Positions 13,201-25,782 of a stretch of 64,000 nt of DNA are shown here, piece by piece. The position numbers and the translations under genes were made by a program. The DNA lies in assembly GCF_003597395.2 (NCBI RefSeq), contig NC_133778.1:10430043-10494042 (forward strand), given 5' to 3'. The DNA comes from Chelonoidis abingdonii (lineage: Eukaryota; Chordata; Testudines; Testudinidae). Below the pieces are notes generated by a model. It was not told the origin of the DNA, ran no database searches, and saw only the letters and a list, made by a program, of their open reading frames with translations. Within the stretch, counting starts at the first letter, position 1. The number at the start of each line of letters is the position of its first letter.

Positions 13201-14192
13201 CCTAGCTCTAGAACAGCATCCTGACAATTACACCATTTAGTATTCTGTATTCCAACAGATCTTCATCCTCTACAGAAACTGGGGAAATGACTTAACTATT
13301 TTTTTCTTTAAAAGGTATTAGAAACACTACCTGGTTCCTTTCTTTTGTTGAATGCTAAATTTCAGTGCTCATGAAAAACATTCACACAGAAGTTTTGGGT
13401 TTTTTTTTTTAATTGGTAAGAGGTAGAAAGACCAATTTCATCAATAATAAGGGCAGCCAATATTCTGAGTTTACTAAATGTGAGATTATAGATACTCACT
13501 CTGTGGAACTAATCATGCCCAACCAGATGCTACAAAACAAACCATAAGGGGCGATTCAACCGAGAAGGGAAATGGATGAGTTAAGAAGTAGGGAGACAGA
13601 ATTTATACTGGCCTCTACAATCAGTGGACAAGGACAATTAAATACAAAGTAAGGCCCATAATGGTCCCTATCTGAAGTTCTCATTCTACTCCTCCTCAAA
13701 AGACCCAAGAAAAATGCTTTGCAGCATGCTTTGGAGGTCAATAAATCCAGACTCTGAGGGAAAGGAATTGTATGGTCAAGAACCCTTCTGGAAGGAGATG
13801 TCAGTAACCTCCTCTCTCTTATTACAGGGGTTTTAGCTCTAATACCTCTGATCACAATTGGTGTATGACAAATCACTCTGGCATGCCAGGGTCCTAACAA
13901 CTTCATCCTTATGTCATAAACAACACCTTAACCTCCATCCAGCAATCAATGGGTAACCAGCATGGATCTCAAAACATGTCTGAGAAAAACATTATATAGC
14001 CAATGAGCATGAGCCAAAGCTTCCATGTAATCTTAAGCGTGACCCAATGTGTGTTGTAATAGTTCAATCTCAAGGTCACAAGGGTTTGAGCAGTAGTCTC
14101 CTATGATGGCATCTGAAAGGTACAGTTTTGTGATGGTGGCAGCCTGACCATTTACAGATTTAATAAAAACACGAGGCTACAGAGGTCAGGTG
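10246..14192. other. Intronic sequence, mostly unrecognised
   Basis: AT-rich sequence without a recognisable exon. A weak MIR-like trace lies near 12540-12640 (TTTTACAGATGCAGAAACTC). Short AC runs occur near 11790 and 12420. Confidence 0.4.
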
Positions 14193-14431
14193 GTATAACT
14201 ATATTGCTCAGAGGTGTGAAAAATCTACACTCCTGAGTGACGTAGTTATACAGACATAGCTCCCCATCCATCCGCCCCCCTGGGTAGAGCTTCTCCTGTC
14301 GACATAGCTACCACCTCTCAGGAAGGTGGATTAACTACACCAACGGGAGCAGCTCTCCTGTTGTCTAAGTAGCTTCTTCACTAAAGTGCTGCTGCTGCAC
14401 CATTGTAGCTCTGTACGTGAAGACAAGCCCC
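14193..14431. mobile_element. Miniature DNA-transposon-like repeat with internal palindrome
   Basis: A GC-richer island begins with an imperfect palindrome at 14193-14251: GTATAACTATATTGCTCAGA is mirrored by CTGAGTGACGTAGTTATAC. It ends in AAGACAAGCCCC. Related terminal words (GTCTACAC, AGGC/AAGCCC) recur at 22401-22612 and 45794-46050, so it is a dispersed miniature element, possibly hAT. The target duplication was not resolved. Confidence 0.5.
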
Positions 14432-16399
14432 AAGAAACAAGGAGGAGGCAAAGTGACAGTTGGTTAAATCACGAAATTGACAGGTTAATTGAACTGTTAG
14501 AATAATAAATAAAATAATAATAATAGATACAACAAAGCAAAAGGAGGGGGCAATATGGGCAAGAAAATATTGAGCCAATAGGAAAATATTGGTTTTTTAG
14601 ATGACACAACAAAGCCTGTTTGGATGGAGGTCAAGGTTAAAAAAATGTAATGAGCAGTCAGACTTTAAATATTGATAAAAATCATGTTTGCGGTCTCATG
14701 TGCTTATTGTCATACAAGTTATATGGTGGGAGATTTATTAGATGTTCTAAGAAAGTAAGATGCAAAACTCAGAAGAGAAGAGGAGAAATTGTTCATAAAT
14801 GAAGCTGGAGCCTGGAGTTACATATCCAATGATTTTTTTTTGCCCAAGGTTGATTTCTCGGACAACTTTGGTGTATATGTAGTGAAAACAATAAGATACT
14901 AAAAAGTGCACGCAGATACTCCTGATGCTAGCACTGTGTGGGCTGACGTCTCCAGCTATCCAACAATGATTAATCAGATTGAGGTGGCATGAAGAGAACT
15001 TCATCTATTTTCTTTAACAAACAGAGAGAAAATACGGTGTATTAAAAATTAAAAAATAATTTTAAGCTTTCTTGTGAAGGACAAAAGCTGAAAAATAAGT
15101 TAACATTCTAACATTTAACCATAGAGATGTTACAGAATTAAAAACATGATATTAAAGTTCTAAAAGTTATGACTTTTGGTATTCAAAATCAAATTCCAAT
15201 CTGCCAAATATATTATTGTGATTATTTTATAGCATGAGCACTGTATTTTACTGTATATTGTGCCTGCTTCACAAGCACAGTCCTTATTCACATGCATTTA
15301 CACAACTTGTGTGTGTCTTGTAGTATCCACAACAGTGATAAGATTAAATAAAATATGTTCAATTACACTGCACATGAAAGGTTTATTGGTAGGGAGATTC
15401 TCTCTCAACCACACCCCCAAACCTGTCCTTAGTTCTAGCTTTCTAGTTTGTGGCTATTATGTTACTGGGATGCCTCTTGTTCCCCACATGAACATTATTG
15501 GAGCAAATCATGCTCTGATTGTGCAATACCCAAATATGGCAATTTTGTTCCTAACACTAAGGTGAAACAAGTTTCCTGAATGGGTATTGACAAGAACAAA
15601 ATCTGTGCACTACATCTTCTTTTTACTGGAGTCTATCTACTTTGAAGATAATAGCTAAATATTTAACTGATCCACCTCTTCAGAAACTTCTACAGAAAAT
15701 CTCAAAATTTCAAACTGTATAACATCAAAGTGCACTAGGGATGTTTTAGTGAGTGACAGCAGTGTCGACAGTGCTCAGCAAGCTAGTACACTGGAGATTT
15801 ACATCCTGGCTTACTGAGCTCCAAGTCTCCATGTAGACAATACCAAACATGTGAATTTCATTGACGTCAACAGGGCTATTCATATGAATAGGGTTTTGCA
15901 GGATCAACCCTTACTATTAACCAGTCTTTCAGCAGGTAAAATGTAGCCCTATAAATAGAAGTTCAAGAGTACAGAGATCTCACTAAAAGAATATTAAAGC
16001 AGATGGAATGAAGTTTCTTCATTAGTAGCAAAGAGTCAGTTTACAAGACAATATAGATAGAATATTATGACTAGCTTTTTGGTTTGCCAAAGCACTGGTT
16101 TTTATTTTCTATCCACATTTGTCTGTCCAGCTAGGCTAATGGGTTTTAACAAATAAAGTTAAAATTAATATTTTGATTATAAGGCAGAGAAAAGAAACAG
16201 TGCTAAGTACTAAAAAAAGATCTTCATATTTTAATAAATGATGCACTGAGGCTCTACTGAAGACAAAAATATTAAACTAACTTTTATAGAAACATCAATA
16301 CTGTTCCCCGAACCTAGCAAAGCATATATTTTATAAATATGAACTGTTCAAAAGGTAACTACATGAAACAAATTTTTACAGCTAAAAAAGAAATGGTAC
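14432..16399. other. Intron downstream of the 16400 exon, nothing recognised
   Basis: AT-rich sequence following the donor of the exon at 16400-16457. I searched it for the next UBE2F exon (residues starting DVVWGLNSLFT) and did not find it. Confidence 0.45.
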
Positions 16400-16457
16400 C
16401 TTTAATGTTCTAGTTGGAGCCCAGCCAGTGCCATCAATTGAATGTTCTCTCAATAAA
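16400..16457 (-). CDS. UBE2F: UBE2F coding exon, residues about 118-137
   Basis: This is the fourth recognisable exon of the NEDD8 E2 conjugating enzyme, 58 nt. It begins with one base completing the serine codon split from the exon at 40340-40410 and encodes [19 protein letters not shown], ending in phase 0. The acceptor is CCTCCTTATCTGTTCCAG and the donor is AAG|GTACCA. The segment lies just after the catalytic cysteine and forms part of the E2 core fold characteristic of UBE2F. Exact agreement with the known vertebrate protein and intact splice sites show a functional gene and not a processed copy. The following exon was not found in the remaining 16 kb. A CR1 copy ends only about 280 bp upstream of this exon on the coding strand. 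Confidence 0.95.
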
Positions 16458-16740
16458 CTGGAACAGATAAGGAGGCATACATTATATAATACAATCTGAA
16501 ACTCAGAAGCACTTAAGCTTACCTAAAACTTTATTGACTGCAATCTCTTCACAAAATCAGAACATTAAACTTTTATATCCCTCAGAAAATTAGGAAATAT
16601 TGGTTTCTCTTGGGATGCAGAAATTACACCTTTTTTGTATTATATGAAGTATTGTGAGCTGTTAAAAATCCATATAAAAATGACAAAAGGGGGAAAACGC
16701 CCCCAAATTGTTCTTTCAATTTCATTATAGAACTCCTGAT

Positions 16741-19700
16741 CTTAAGAACATAAGAACGGCCGTACCAGGTAAGACCAAAAGGTCCATCTAGCCCAGTATC
16801 TGTCTACCGACAGTGGCCAATGCCAGGTGCCCCAGAGGGAGTGAACCTAACAGGCAATGACAAAGTGATCTCCCTCCTGCCATCCATCTCCAACCTCTGA
16901 TGAACAGAGGCTAGGGACACCATTCGTCACCCTTCCTGGCTAATAGCCATTTATGGACTTGGCCACCATGAATTTATCCAGTTCCCTTTTAAACATTGTT
17001 GTAACCCAGCTCACAACCCTCGGTAAGGAGTTCACAAGTTGACTGTGTGCTGCGTGATAAAAACCTTTTATTGTTTTAAACCTGCTACCTTAATTTCATT
17101 TGTGACCCTAGTTCTGTATGAAGGAAAGTAAATAACTTCTCTTACCCCACTTTCTCAGCATCACTCATGATTTATATACCTCATCATATCCCCCTAGTCT
17201 CCCTGCACAAGAGGCGCTAGCCTCTTATCTTTCTCTCGAGACGCTCTCCAACTCTATCAGTTTAGTTGCCTTTCTGAACCTTTTCAGTGTTAGAATATCT
17301 TTTTGGAGTGAGAACCACATCTGACACAGTATTCGAGAGTGGGCGTACCATGGATTATAAGGCAATAATATTACTCCTTATTCTCTACCCTTTTTACTGT
17401 CCTAACACCTGTTGCTTTAGCCGCCTCTGCACACTGCGTGACATCTCAAGAACTATCCGATGATCAAGATCTTTCCTGACTCGTTGTAGCAATTAGCCCC
17501 ATCTATTTTGGGTTATTTGCAATGTGCATTACTGTTACATTTATCTCCATTAATTTCATTTGCCATTTGTTGCCATCACTTAGTGTGAGCTTTGAGTCTC
17601 ACAATCTGCTTTGGTCTAACTTCTTGAGCAGTTAGTCACTGCAACTTTGCCACCTCACTGTTTGCCCTATCCCAGATCATTTATGATAATTGAAAGGACT
17701 GGTCTAGGACTGACCTTGAAATACACTATACCTCTCCATTCTGAGAATTTACCATTATTCCACCTTGTTCCTGCTTTAACAATCCAATCCATGAAGGACC
17801 TTCCTATCCCAGACAGCTAATTTACGTTAAGTCTTTGTGAGGACTTGGTCAACGGCTTTCTGAATCTAAGTACGCATGTCCACTGGATCCTCCTGTCCAC
17901 ATGTTTGTTGACCTCCTTCAAAGACCTAATTAGATATAGGACACGATTCCTTTTACAGAACCATGTTGACTATTGCTCATAGTTTATGTTTCTGTGTGTC
18001 TGACAATTTATTCTTAACTATGTTTCGACTATTTGCCTGGTACATAAGATTACCATGACTGCCGGTCCCTCACCCTTTTTAAATATTGGCGTACTAGACT
18101 AACTCCAGTCATTGCGTACCGAAGTCGATTTAAAGGACAGCTTCAACCTTAGTTAACAGTCCGCACTTCACATTGAGTCTTTCAGAACTTGGGTGAATGC
18201 CATCTGGTCCGGTGATTTGTTAGAGTTTATTGGTTATTCAAACCTCCTCGAGTGACTTCAATCTGTGACAGTTCCTCAGATTTGTCACTACAAAGCCAGC
18301 TCAGTTTGGGAATTCTCCTAACTCCCAGCCGTGAAGACTGAAGCAAGACCATTTATTTTTTCCGCATGACTTTATTGTCTTTCAGCGCTCCTTTGTATTT
18401 CAATCGTCAGGGGCTCCACTGGTTTTAGCGGTTTCCTGCTTCTGAGTACTTAAAACAGTTGTTTACCTTTGAGTTTGGCAAGCCGTTCTTCAAACTCCTG
18501 TTTGGCTTTCTTATTACACTCTTGCACTTAGCTGGCAGTGTTTGTGCTCTTTCTATTTGCCCTCACTAGGATTTGACTTCCACTTTTTAAGGAAGTCTTT
18601 TTCTTCCACCGCTTCTTTACCATGGTTTAAGCCACGTGGGCCTTTTTAGCTCTTAACTGGTTTCTTATTTGGGTATACATGAATTGGGCCTATATGGTGT
18701 CTTAAAAGGCCATGCACTTGCAGGATTACACTTTAGTCACTGTACCTTTACTTGTTAACTAACCCCTTTTTTGTAAGTTCCCCTTTGTGAAATTAATGCC
18801 CAGCGTTGGGCCATTGAGGTTTCTTCCCCATAGGGATGTTAATGTAGTTGTATATGGTCACTATTTCCAAGCGGTCCTGCATAGTTACCTCTGGACCAGC
18901 TCCTGCGCTCCACTCAGGATTAAATCTAGTTGTCCCCCCTTGTGGGTTCCTGTACAGTGCTCCATGACAGTCATTAAGTATCGAGAATTTTCATTTCTGC
19001 ATTCATCTGAAGTAAATGTTCCCAGTCATATGGGATAAATTGAAATCCCCACTATTATGGGTTTTAATTTGATAGCCTCTCTAATTCCCTTAGCATTTCA
19101 TTATCACATCACTGTCTTGGTCAGTGGTCGAATAATAGTCCCTAATGTTATTTTATTAGAGCATGAAATTTATCATAAGATTCTAGGAAATGGATTGCTT
19201 AATGTTTTAACTTCTTGAATCTACATTTCTTCAATATAGTGCCACTCTCCTCTGCATACCTGTTCTGTCCTTCGATATTGTACCCCAGAATGATTGTGCA
19301 TTGATTGCTCTCAGTCCACCAGGTTCTGTGAGTTATATCCAAGGCACTTAGTTCACACATACTATTAGACTCTAGCATTGTGTACAGCACTTAAAAACTG
19401 CCCTGTTTATTTTGTCCCTTTCTGATGTGCTCGTCTTTTACGTGACGGTTCATCTGATCGGCCCTTACATATCCGTTTCCGTCTCTGTTCCTGACTATAA
19501 CCTGGAATTCCCTACATCACAATCTCCCTAAAGAAGTCTTTGTGTCCATCTCTCTTGCAGCGATCGGCTTTCCTCATCTCCTACTTTAAAAACTGCTCCA
19601 CAACCTTTTTAATGTTTAGTGCCAGTAGTCTGGTTCCACTTTGGTTTAGGTGGAGCCCATCTCTCCTGTATAGGCTCCCCATATCCCAAAAGTTTCCCCA

Positions 19701-19870
19701 GTTCCTAATGAACGTAAACCCCTCCTCTCTACACCATTGTCTCATCCACACATTGAGACTCTGAAGCTCTGCCTGCCTACCTGGCCCTGCGCATGGAACT
19801 GGGAGCATTTCTGAGATTTCAGTCTCTTCCCTAGCAGCCTAAATTTGGCTTCCAGGACTTCTCTCCTACC
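16741..19870 (-). mobile_element. CR1 LINE, about 3.1 kb, ORF1 end plus ORF2
   Basis: The longest CR1 copy here lies on the minus strand. Its 3' end at 16741-16830 is the usual CR1 terminus on the complement (AAGAACATAAGAACGGCC). ORF2 sequence (endonuclease and reverse transcriptase) runs rightwards with many frameshifts. At 19581-19808 the minus strand encodes the ORF1 C-terminus: YRRDGLHLNQSG carries the D-x-x-H block of the SGNH esterase domain known in CR1 ORF1 proteins. ORF1 stops at 19581 and ORF2 follows, the normal CR1 order. The copy is degenerate, with one or two base losses every few dozen bases. Confidence 0.85.
19581..19808 (-). pseudogene. CR1 ORF1 esterase-domain C-terminus
   Basis: A 75-codon open stretch lies within the CR1 above. 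Asp50 and His53 of the frame form the DGLH block V of SGNH hydrolases, preceded by WMRQWCREEGF, a spacing typical of CR1 ORF1. The N-terminal GDS and GTND blocks are not present because the copy is 5'-truncated. It is a remnant without function on its own. Confidence 0.7.
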
Positions 19871-20912
19871 CTTCCTCTCCTACCTATCTTCACAGCATAA
19901 TCGAAAATAAGGAACTACAAAAAAAATCCAGAGGTTTACAGAACTGAAAACAAAAATACAATCAAGCATGTATAGAAATAACAAATGAGATAACAAGCCT
20001 AATAATGTCCCTTCTTAACTATTGTACACACAGACATACACACAAACAAGCAGTTTCTAGTACGTCCCTCTCACACGTAGCCTGGGTGAATCGGTAGGTC
20101 TTGCAGAGCACCCTGATAATCACCAAAATGCAGGCTATTCCATGAGACCACAAGAGTGGCCATACTGGGTCAGACCAAAGGTCCATCTAGCCCAGTATCC
20201 TGTCTACTGACAGTGGCCAATGCCAGGTGCCCTAGAGAGAATGAACAGAACAGGTAATCATCAAGTGATCTGTTCCCTATTGCCCATTCCCAGCTTCTGG
20301 TAAGGCAGGGGAAGGGGAAATGCATTTTGCCAGTAGCGGTATCCCTTATGTTGAAAGAGCTTCATTTTCAGTGCCCCTGTTGATCACGAATAGGAAAAAC
20401 CTGCCTTTTTTTAAGTTTGTCTAAAATTTACATATTAGAATTTTGCAATAACCGTAATTTTGAAATATGAATCTGTGTCAAACCCAGATGAAAAAATCCA
20501 GGTAAAAGTCCAATGAATCATACAATCCCTTGTTGGCCACTCCTCCTCTTTTATGCCAAGGAATCTCCATCTTCAGGGCCTCAGTTGATCAACAGTAGCA
20601 CCGTGGTTGGAAGAAAGAAGTGATATTGCAAGAGGAGAGGACCCAAGCCATTTTAAGGCTTTACGAATCAAACCCAACACCTTAACTCCACTTGGTAGTA
20701 AAGAGGCCATCAGTGTGGATCCCAGAGCACAGATGTCACATATTCTGGCTGAGAAACACTGGTTAATGCAGGAATAAAAGGGGGAAATGAGAAAGCTCAT
20801 AAGGAATTTCTACTTGTGCTAAAACCCACACAATGTACCTAATGCATGTGGAAACAGCTATATGAATTACATATTGCTGAATTCTGCTATACCTACATAT
20901 AATGTATAGAAA
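19871..20912. other. Intronic stretch between CR1 and hAT elements
   Basis: Apart from the CR1 3' fragment at 20144-20300, no feature is recognisable. The sequence is AT-rich non-coding DNA. Confidence 0.4.
20144..20300 (-). mobile_element. Short CR1 LINE 3' fragment
   Basis: The complement of a CR1 3' end (CATACTGGGTCAGACCAAAG onward) covers about 155 bp. It is closely similar to the first part of the copies at 16741 and 42506 and severely 5'-truncated. Confidence 0.85.
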
Positions 20913-22140
20913 CAGGGCCGGCTCTAGGTTTTTTGCTGCCCCAAGCAAAAAAAAAAAAAATTGGCTGCCCCTTGCTCCCCTTGGCACCCCCCACACTCCC
21001 TGCTGCCCCAGCCCTGGGCCTTTCCCCACCCGCACCCCCCTGCAGCCCCAGCCCTGGGCTCCCCCGCATCTCCTTCCACCCCAGCCCTGTGTCACTGGTA
21101 ACTTGCTCCCAGGGCGGGTCATTCAGCAGGAATTTTGGATGCGCACAGAACACAGACAGGATTGGTTCCCATATGGTTACAGAACTGCAGTAAAGTGGAA
21201 ACATTTTCAGCTTGTGTGACTGGAGGATATCTGGATGCATATTGTAAGTCTGTTCTCCATAAATGAGGAAAATTTGAGGTGCTTTTATTCCACTCTGTTT
21301 CTATGGGGAATTTGCCAATGCAATATCACTGTCCTCCTTTTAAACAAATAAAACTATAAAAACAGGCAATGCTGTTGAAAATAGCAATTCCAGTTCTAAA
21401 AACCTCTGGGAAGCATTTCTTGCTCAATTTTATCCTACTTTTTCTACAGCAAATTACAGTGGATCAGTATATTTGATCTGGGAGAAATGAAGTAAGAGCT
21501 GCCCAAATTGAGCTTGAGCACGCCTGAATTTTGAGGTGATCAAATCTGGAAGGCAGGTGCTAGATTCCCTTTCCGAATATGAGCTAAATCTGGAAAGGAA
21601 AAGTCAATTTCTGCTTCCATGGCTCAGAAGTGGAAATCCTCCTAAGTGCGTGGTACTGTATCTAAAGCTGCCCAGGTCCAGAGCCTCCCCTCCCTTACTA
21701 GGCTTCAGATAGAGCGGGGCACTGTCCATTTGGTCCACTCAATTCACACCAGTATCCGTAATCCAGTCTGGGGATGTCTTCTGAAGGGGATATCGGGGCC
21801 AAAGCCTTCTACTCCTTGGGCACACTTGCTCCCCATTCACAGTGCCACCCCACTCTAGCAGTGAGCTCTCCATTCACAGCAAGCTGCAGCATGAAGTTTT
21901 AGCTATCATATTCTCTCCTCCTCCCTTTCCTATTGATAATGGCCAAGGGAATGCTGGGAAATATAGTTCTTTTCCTGATCCAGGGCTGGCTCTATAGGCA
22001 GGGAGCTAACCAAGGAACTACAGCTCCCAGGGCCCCCTGTTGGTTCTCAGCTCCCCTGATGGATCCCTGCCAGCTGCCGCCCCTGCAAATGGGCTGCCCT
22101 AAGCAGCTGCTTGCTTTGCTGGTGCGTAGAGCCGCCCCTG
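20913..22140. mobile_element. Non-autonomous hAT-type transposon, about 1.2 kb
   Basis: The ends are inverted: CAGGGCCGGCTCTAGG at the left and CGTAGAGCCGCCCCTG at the right. Flanking 8-mers are TATAGAAA (20905-20912) and TATAGAAG (22141-22148), a 7/8 match as expected for a hAT target duplication. Both outer arms are rich in CCCC and GCTGCCC words. The interior has no transposase frame, and the open frames near 20893-21240 and 21646-22145 are low-complexity. Confidence 0.8.
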
Positions 22141-23160
22141 TATAGAAGTGATTAATCTGTGCAAACTGTACATTTTTGTTTAGTACTGAAGTCCATTATT
22201 TAAATACTTCACCTAGTTTTAAGATGAATAATTAGGAAAAACAGTTGAACAGATTTTTAGATTAGTTTTTAGCCTTTCATTGAAAACACCTGGACCCCTC
22301 TTAATTGTGCCAGACTATTTGGCAATTATGTGATGTACTCAAATAGAGATAAGGGTAAGAGTAAATGCGCTTTCATTTGTGAACGGAACAAATTTTCACT
22401 CAGGGCAAGTCTATACTATAGTGGCACATCAGTGGAAGGGGTTCTTCTACTAATGTAGTTAATCTACCTATCCGAGATGCCTTTTTCAGTTGCCCTAGTT
22501 GAACCTATACTAGGTTAGGTCAATCTAACTATGTTGCACAAGGCACAACATTTTTCACAGTCCTGAGCAATGTCGCTAGGTCTATCTAATTTTCAGGTGT
22601 AGACCAGGCCTCAGATCTGCAGAAATAAAAGGCTAGTGCCCCATGCCTACTTGGCAATAAAACGTGCTGCCAGTTTACTACCATCCTGCTACAGATACCT
22701 TTCTACTTTTCACTTCTGAAACTGAATTGGTGTTTTACTTTGCCATATTTTAGCTGCCTTTGGTGTCATCCATAACTAAACCACAACAAAATCTTAACAA
22801 CCCTCACCACCCCCCCAACCCTCCCTAAATTACAGTTGATAGAGTTGACTGCATAAACAACATGATTCAGTAATCAAAGCTTTCCTATGGTAGTAACAAT
22901 GTAATCACTATGTGATTAGCCTGTATTCTAAGTATAGCTATATTAGGAAACTAACCTGTAATAAAATGCCCTATGTTTTCCCTAAAATTCATTAGCAATG
23001 ACACCAGGCAACATGAATCCTTGCTAGCTGTGCTACTCCACTAATTACCTTCATCCTTCTGTTGCCTTGGTTCTAGTCTCGTTGCTAGGCCCTGATATAG
23101 AGAAATTTTTCAACTAATCACCATACGATTCAAGATTTATTTCAATAGCACAATGAACTA
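22141..23160. other. Intronic stretch with one miniature element
   Basis: It contains the miniature repeat at 22401-22612. The rest is AT-rich and unrecognised. Confidence 0.4.
22401..22612. mobile_element. Miniature inverted-repeat element
   Basis: It starts CAGGGCAAGTCTATACTA and ends GGTGTAGACCAGGCCT, which form imperfect inverted termini. The same terminal words occur around 43659-43672. The family is probably hAT, but the 8-bp duplication is not clear here. Confidence 0.55.
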
Positions 23161-23493
23161 CTGTAGAACCTGAGAGTTACAAACACCTCAGGAATGGAGA
23201 TTGTTCGTAACGCTGAAGCGTTCACAATTTGAGCAAAACGTTATGGTTATTCTTTCAAAAGTTTACAACTGAACATTGACTTAATACGGCTTTGAAACTT
23301 TACTATGAAGAAAAATCCTGCTCTCTCTCTCTCTTTTTTTTTTTTTTAAGTAATTTATGTGTAATACAGTACTGTACTGGCTTTATTTTTTCTGTCTCTG
23401 CTGCTGCCTGATTCCATACTTCGATTCCAAACAAGGTGTGGGGTTGACCTGTCAGTTCGTAACTCTGGTGTTTGTAACTCTGAGGTTCTTCTG
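23161..23493. mobile_element. Tc1/mariner-type miniature element, 333 bp
   Basis: The left end CTGTAGAACCTGAGAGTTAC and right end GTAACTCTGAGGTTCTTCTG are inverted. TA precedes the left end, and the right flank is CA, a decayed TA. The same element lies in opposite orientation at 50131-50471. A TC run and poly-T tract lie in the middle. No transposase is encoded. Confidence 0.7.
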
Positions 23494-24349
23494 CAGCACT
23501 GCTGTGCCTGGGTGGCTGAAATTTATGATTTCCTCCAAAAGGAAGCAGTCTGGTGGAAATCAAAAATTCTGCAGGAAAAAATGGAGTTCTGCAGGGAGCA
23601 TTAATTCTGACCAAATTCTACATTACATAGTGGTGCAGAATTCCCCCAGGAGTACATTCTTATAGCAGGAAAATAAAGTATGAATGATCTGAAAAAGGGT
23701 TTTTATGAGTATGTAAAGGATAATGGTATTTTTAGCTTGATTTTAGTATTGCTGCCCTTATAAAACTTTGCTAAATTAATGCAATAGAATTCATTGGTGG
23801 GACAGGGTTTGGATGTAGCACCAACTATCCTGTTTCACAGGTGCTTGGCTGGCTGGTTCTTGCTCACATGCTCAGGGTTTAAACAGATCACCATATATGG
23901 AGTCAGAAAGGAACTTCCCCCCAGATCTGATTGGCAGAGAGCATGGGTTTTTTTTCACATTCCTCTGCATTGTGCGGGTGCAGGTCACTTGAGGATTATC
24001 TTGCTATATCTCATTTCATCATTTGTCTGCGGGACCTCAGGCACTGTTGCATCTCAATTCCCCCTGTCGTGTGGCTGTGGCACTTAAAAAGTCTAGTCTC
24101 CCGCGAGCTGTCAAACTTTGGTCCAACTTTGGTTGTTGGATTTAGCGTACTGGTGTTGGGTGGTGGCGGCAATGACACACAGGAGGTCAGACAAGGTTGA
24201 TCTGGTGACCAATTTTGTCTTAAAATATGACAATCTCCAAACCTGTTCAGATAATTTACAGTGCTTTAAAATCAGGATTAAATAAATTTACATATAAAAA
24301 GCATAAAGTACTTAACACTATAAATCTATAGATCTCAAAGTGCTTTAAC
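23494..24349. other. Intronic stretch with an unclassified repeat
   Basis: About 23500-23660 ends in GCAGAATTCCCCCAGGAGTAC and looks like a dispersed repeat abutting the mariner-type element. I could not define its family. The remainder is unrecognised. Confidence 0.35.
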
Positions 24350-24470
24350 AAAGGGCTGCAAGGATCATTAGTCCCATTTTAAAGATGGAGAAATGGAGGT
24401 TCTGGGAGAGGAAGTGACTTGCCCAAGGTCACACAGCAGGTAAGTTCATAGCCAGGCATTCTAATTAAGA
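24350..24470 (-). mobile_element. MIR SINE fragment
   Basis: The plus strand reads CCCATTTTAAAGATGGAGAA and GACTTGCCCAAGGTCACACA, the complement of the conserved MIR core. MIR is an ancient tRNA-derived SINE found in amniotes. The fragment lacks the tRNA head. Confidence 0.75.
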
Positions 24471-25579
24471 AAGCTTTCTTATCCCCTGCAGCACTGCTTC
24501 TCAAGAAAGCTTTCATGAGCTTGTAGTTGGGTCTAGCTGAAAATGTGCTTTGAGTTATTGAATGATTTTAAAAAAGAAATTTCACACAAATAATTAGAAT
24601 GCCTGAAAAAGAACAGCAAAAACTTGCCAGTTTTCAAATTTCAAACTAGGTTGATTCACTGGTCACAAATAAAGCCCCACAACAGTCCTGGCCAAAGTTC
24701 ACACCTTTGACAGCGCACACAAATATCTGTCTGATCTTACACAGCTCTCCTTTCCAGCCCACAGAGTGGCTCCATTTGCTCTCCCTGATGCAGTGTCAGC
24801 GCATGGAGCATGAAGCTGATACATATGAAACCTTTTAAGTTCCCTGCTTTGTCTGAATCTAGGCAGGCAGAGAGCTTCCAACCAGGCTTCCTGATCTGTC
24901 ATTCCTCCTACATCTCCAGAACTGAGCTCTCTCTATCACTATATTTAACTGAGGTGCTTGGAGTTTATAATCCCTCCAAAGGCTGGGGGGAGGGAGTGAG
25001 GGGGACTCAAAGTGTAACCCAATTTCTAGTGCCAAGGTGCAAAGCAGTAGAAAGCAGGTGCCATGCGCTGAGCGGCTATTTGGGCTGCTCCAGGGACGTT
25101 TCATCCCACAAAAGCTACTCTAAGGCCCAGGACCAGGAGAGGGCACTTAGGCCATTCTGGGCCCCAAAAAGAGGATGACAGAACTGGGGAAGGACTGGAG
25201 ACCAAGCGAGCATTTAAGAGCTCAGACAGAAGGATGAGAAAAGAAGAAATGAAGGGACAGAAAGGGTGAGAAGAGCAGGAGAGTGACAAAAAGAAAAAAA
25301 AACCCAAAGGACAAGGACAAAGCATAGCGAAGAAGAGAGAATGGAGAAATAGAGGAAGGTCTGAAACAAAATGTGAAGAAGAAAAATAAAAATCAGAGAG
25401 GCCTATAGAAGACGGGGTAAAGAATATACTGGGGGAGAGGAAAGGGTTGGCAATTGATCCAGATTATTTCTTTTAGGTGTGAAAGTAGAATTAATTATAT
25501 TGTAAAAATAAGAATGGATTAAAGAAATGTTGTATGTACCTTTAAGCAGAAATAAGAAATGTTGAAATACAGGTGCCAG
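24471..25579. other. Intronic stretch up to the assembly gap
   Basis: No exon is recognised. The final 400 bases are purine-rich (AGAA- and GAGA-rich) low-complexity sequence. Confidence 0.4.
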
Positions 25580-25679
25580 NNNNNNNNNNNNNNNNNNNNN
25601 NNNNNNNNNNNNNNNNNNNNNNNNNNNNNNNNNNNNNNNNNNNNNNNNNNNNNNNNNNNNNNNNNNNNNNNNNNNNNNN
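25580..25679. other. Assembly gap of exactly 100 N
   Basis: One hundred consecutive N, the conventional size for a gap of unknown length. The SINE on its right side is cut off by the gap, so repeat-induced assembly failure is likely. Confidence 0.98.
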
Positions 25680-25782
25680 ACAGATTTTTGCCCCAGATCC
25701 CTAAATGGCCCCCTCAAGGATTGAGCTGACAACGTTGTGTTTAGCAGCCCAGTGCTCAAACCACTGAGCTATCCCTCCTCAA
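25680..25782 (-). mobile_element. tRNA-derived SINE, 5' part, cut by gap
   Basis: Complement of the SINE seen complete at 53331-53508. It covers the tRNA-like head (AGGGATAGCTCAGTGGTTTG on the minus strand, containing the RNA polymerase III A box) and the body to the gap. The CR1-like tail would fall in the N run. Confidence 0.85.

Noticed and set aside
15540..15640. Possible next UBE2F exon (DVV-like codons near 15610)
   Set aside because: The following codons do not continue as WGLNSLF, and no proper acceptor and donor pair frames it.
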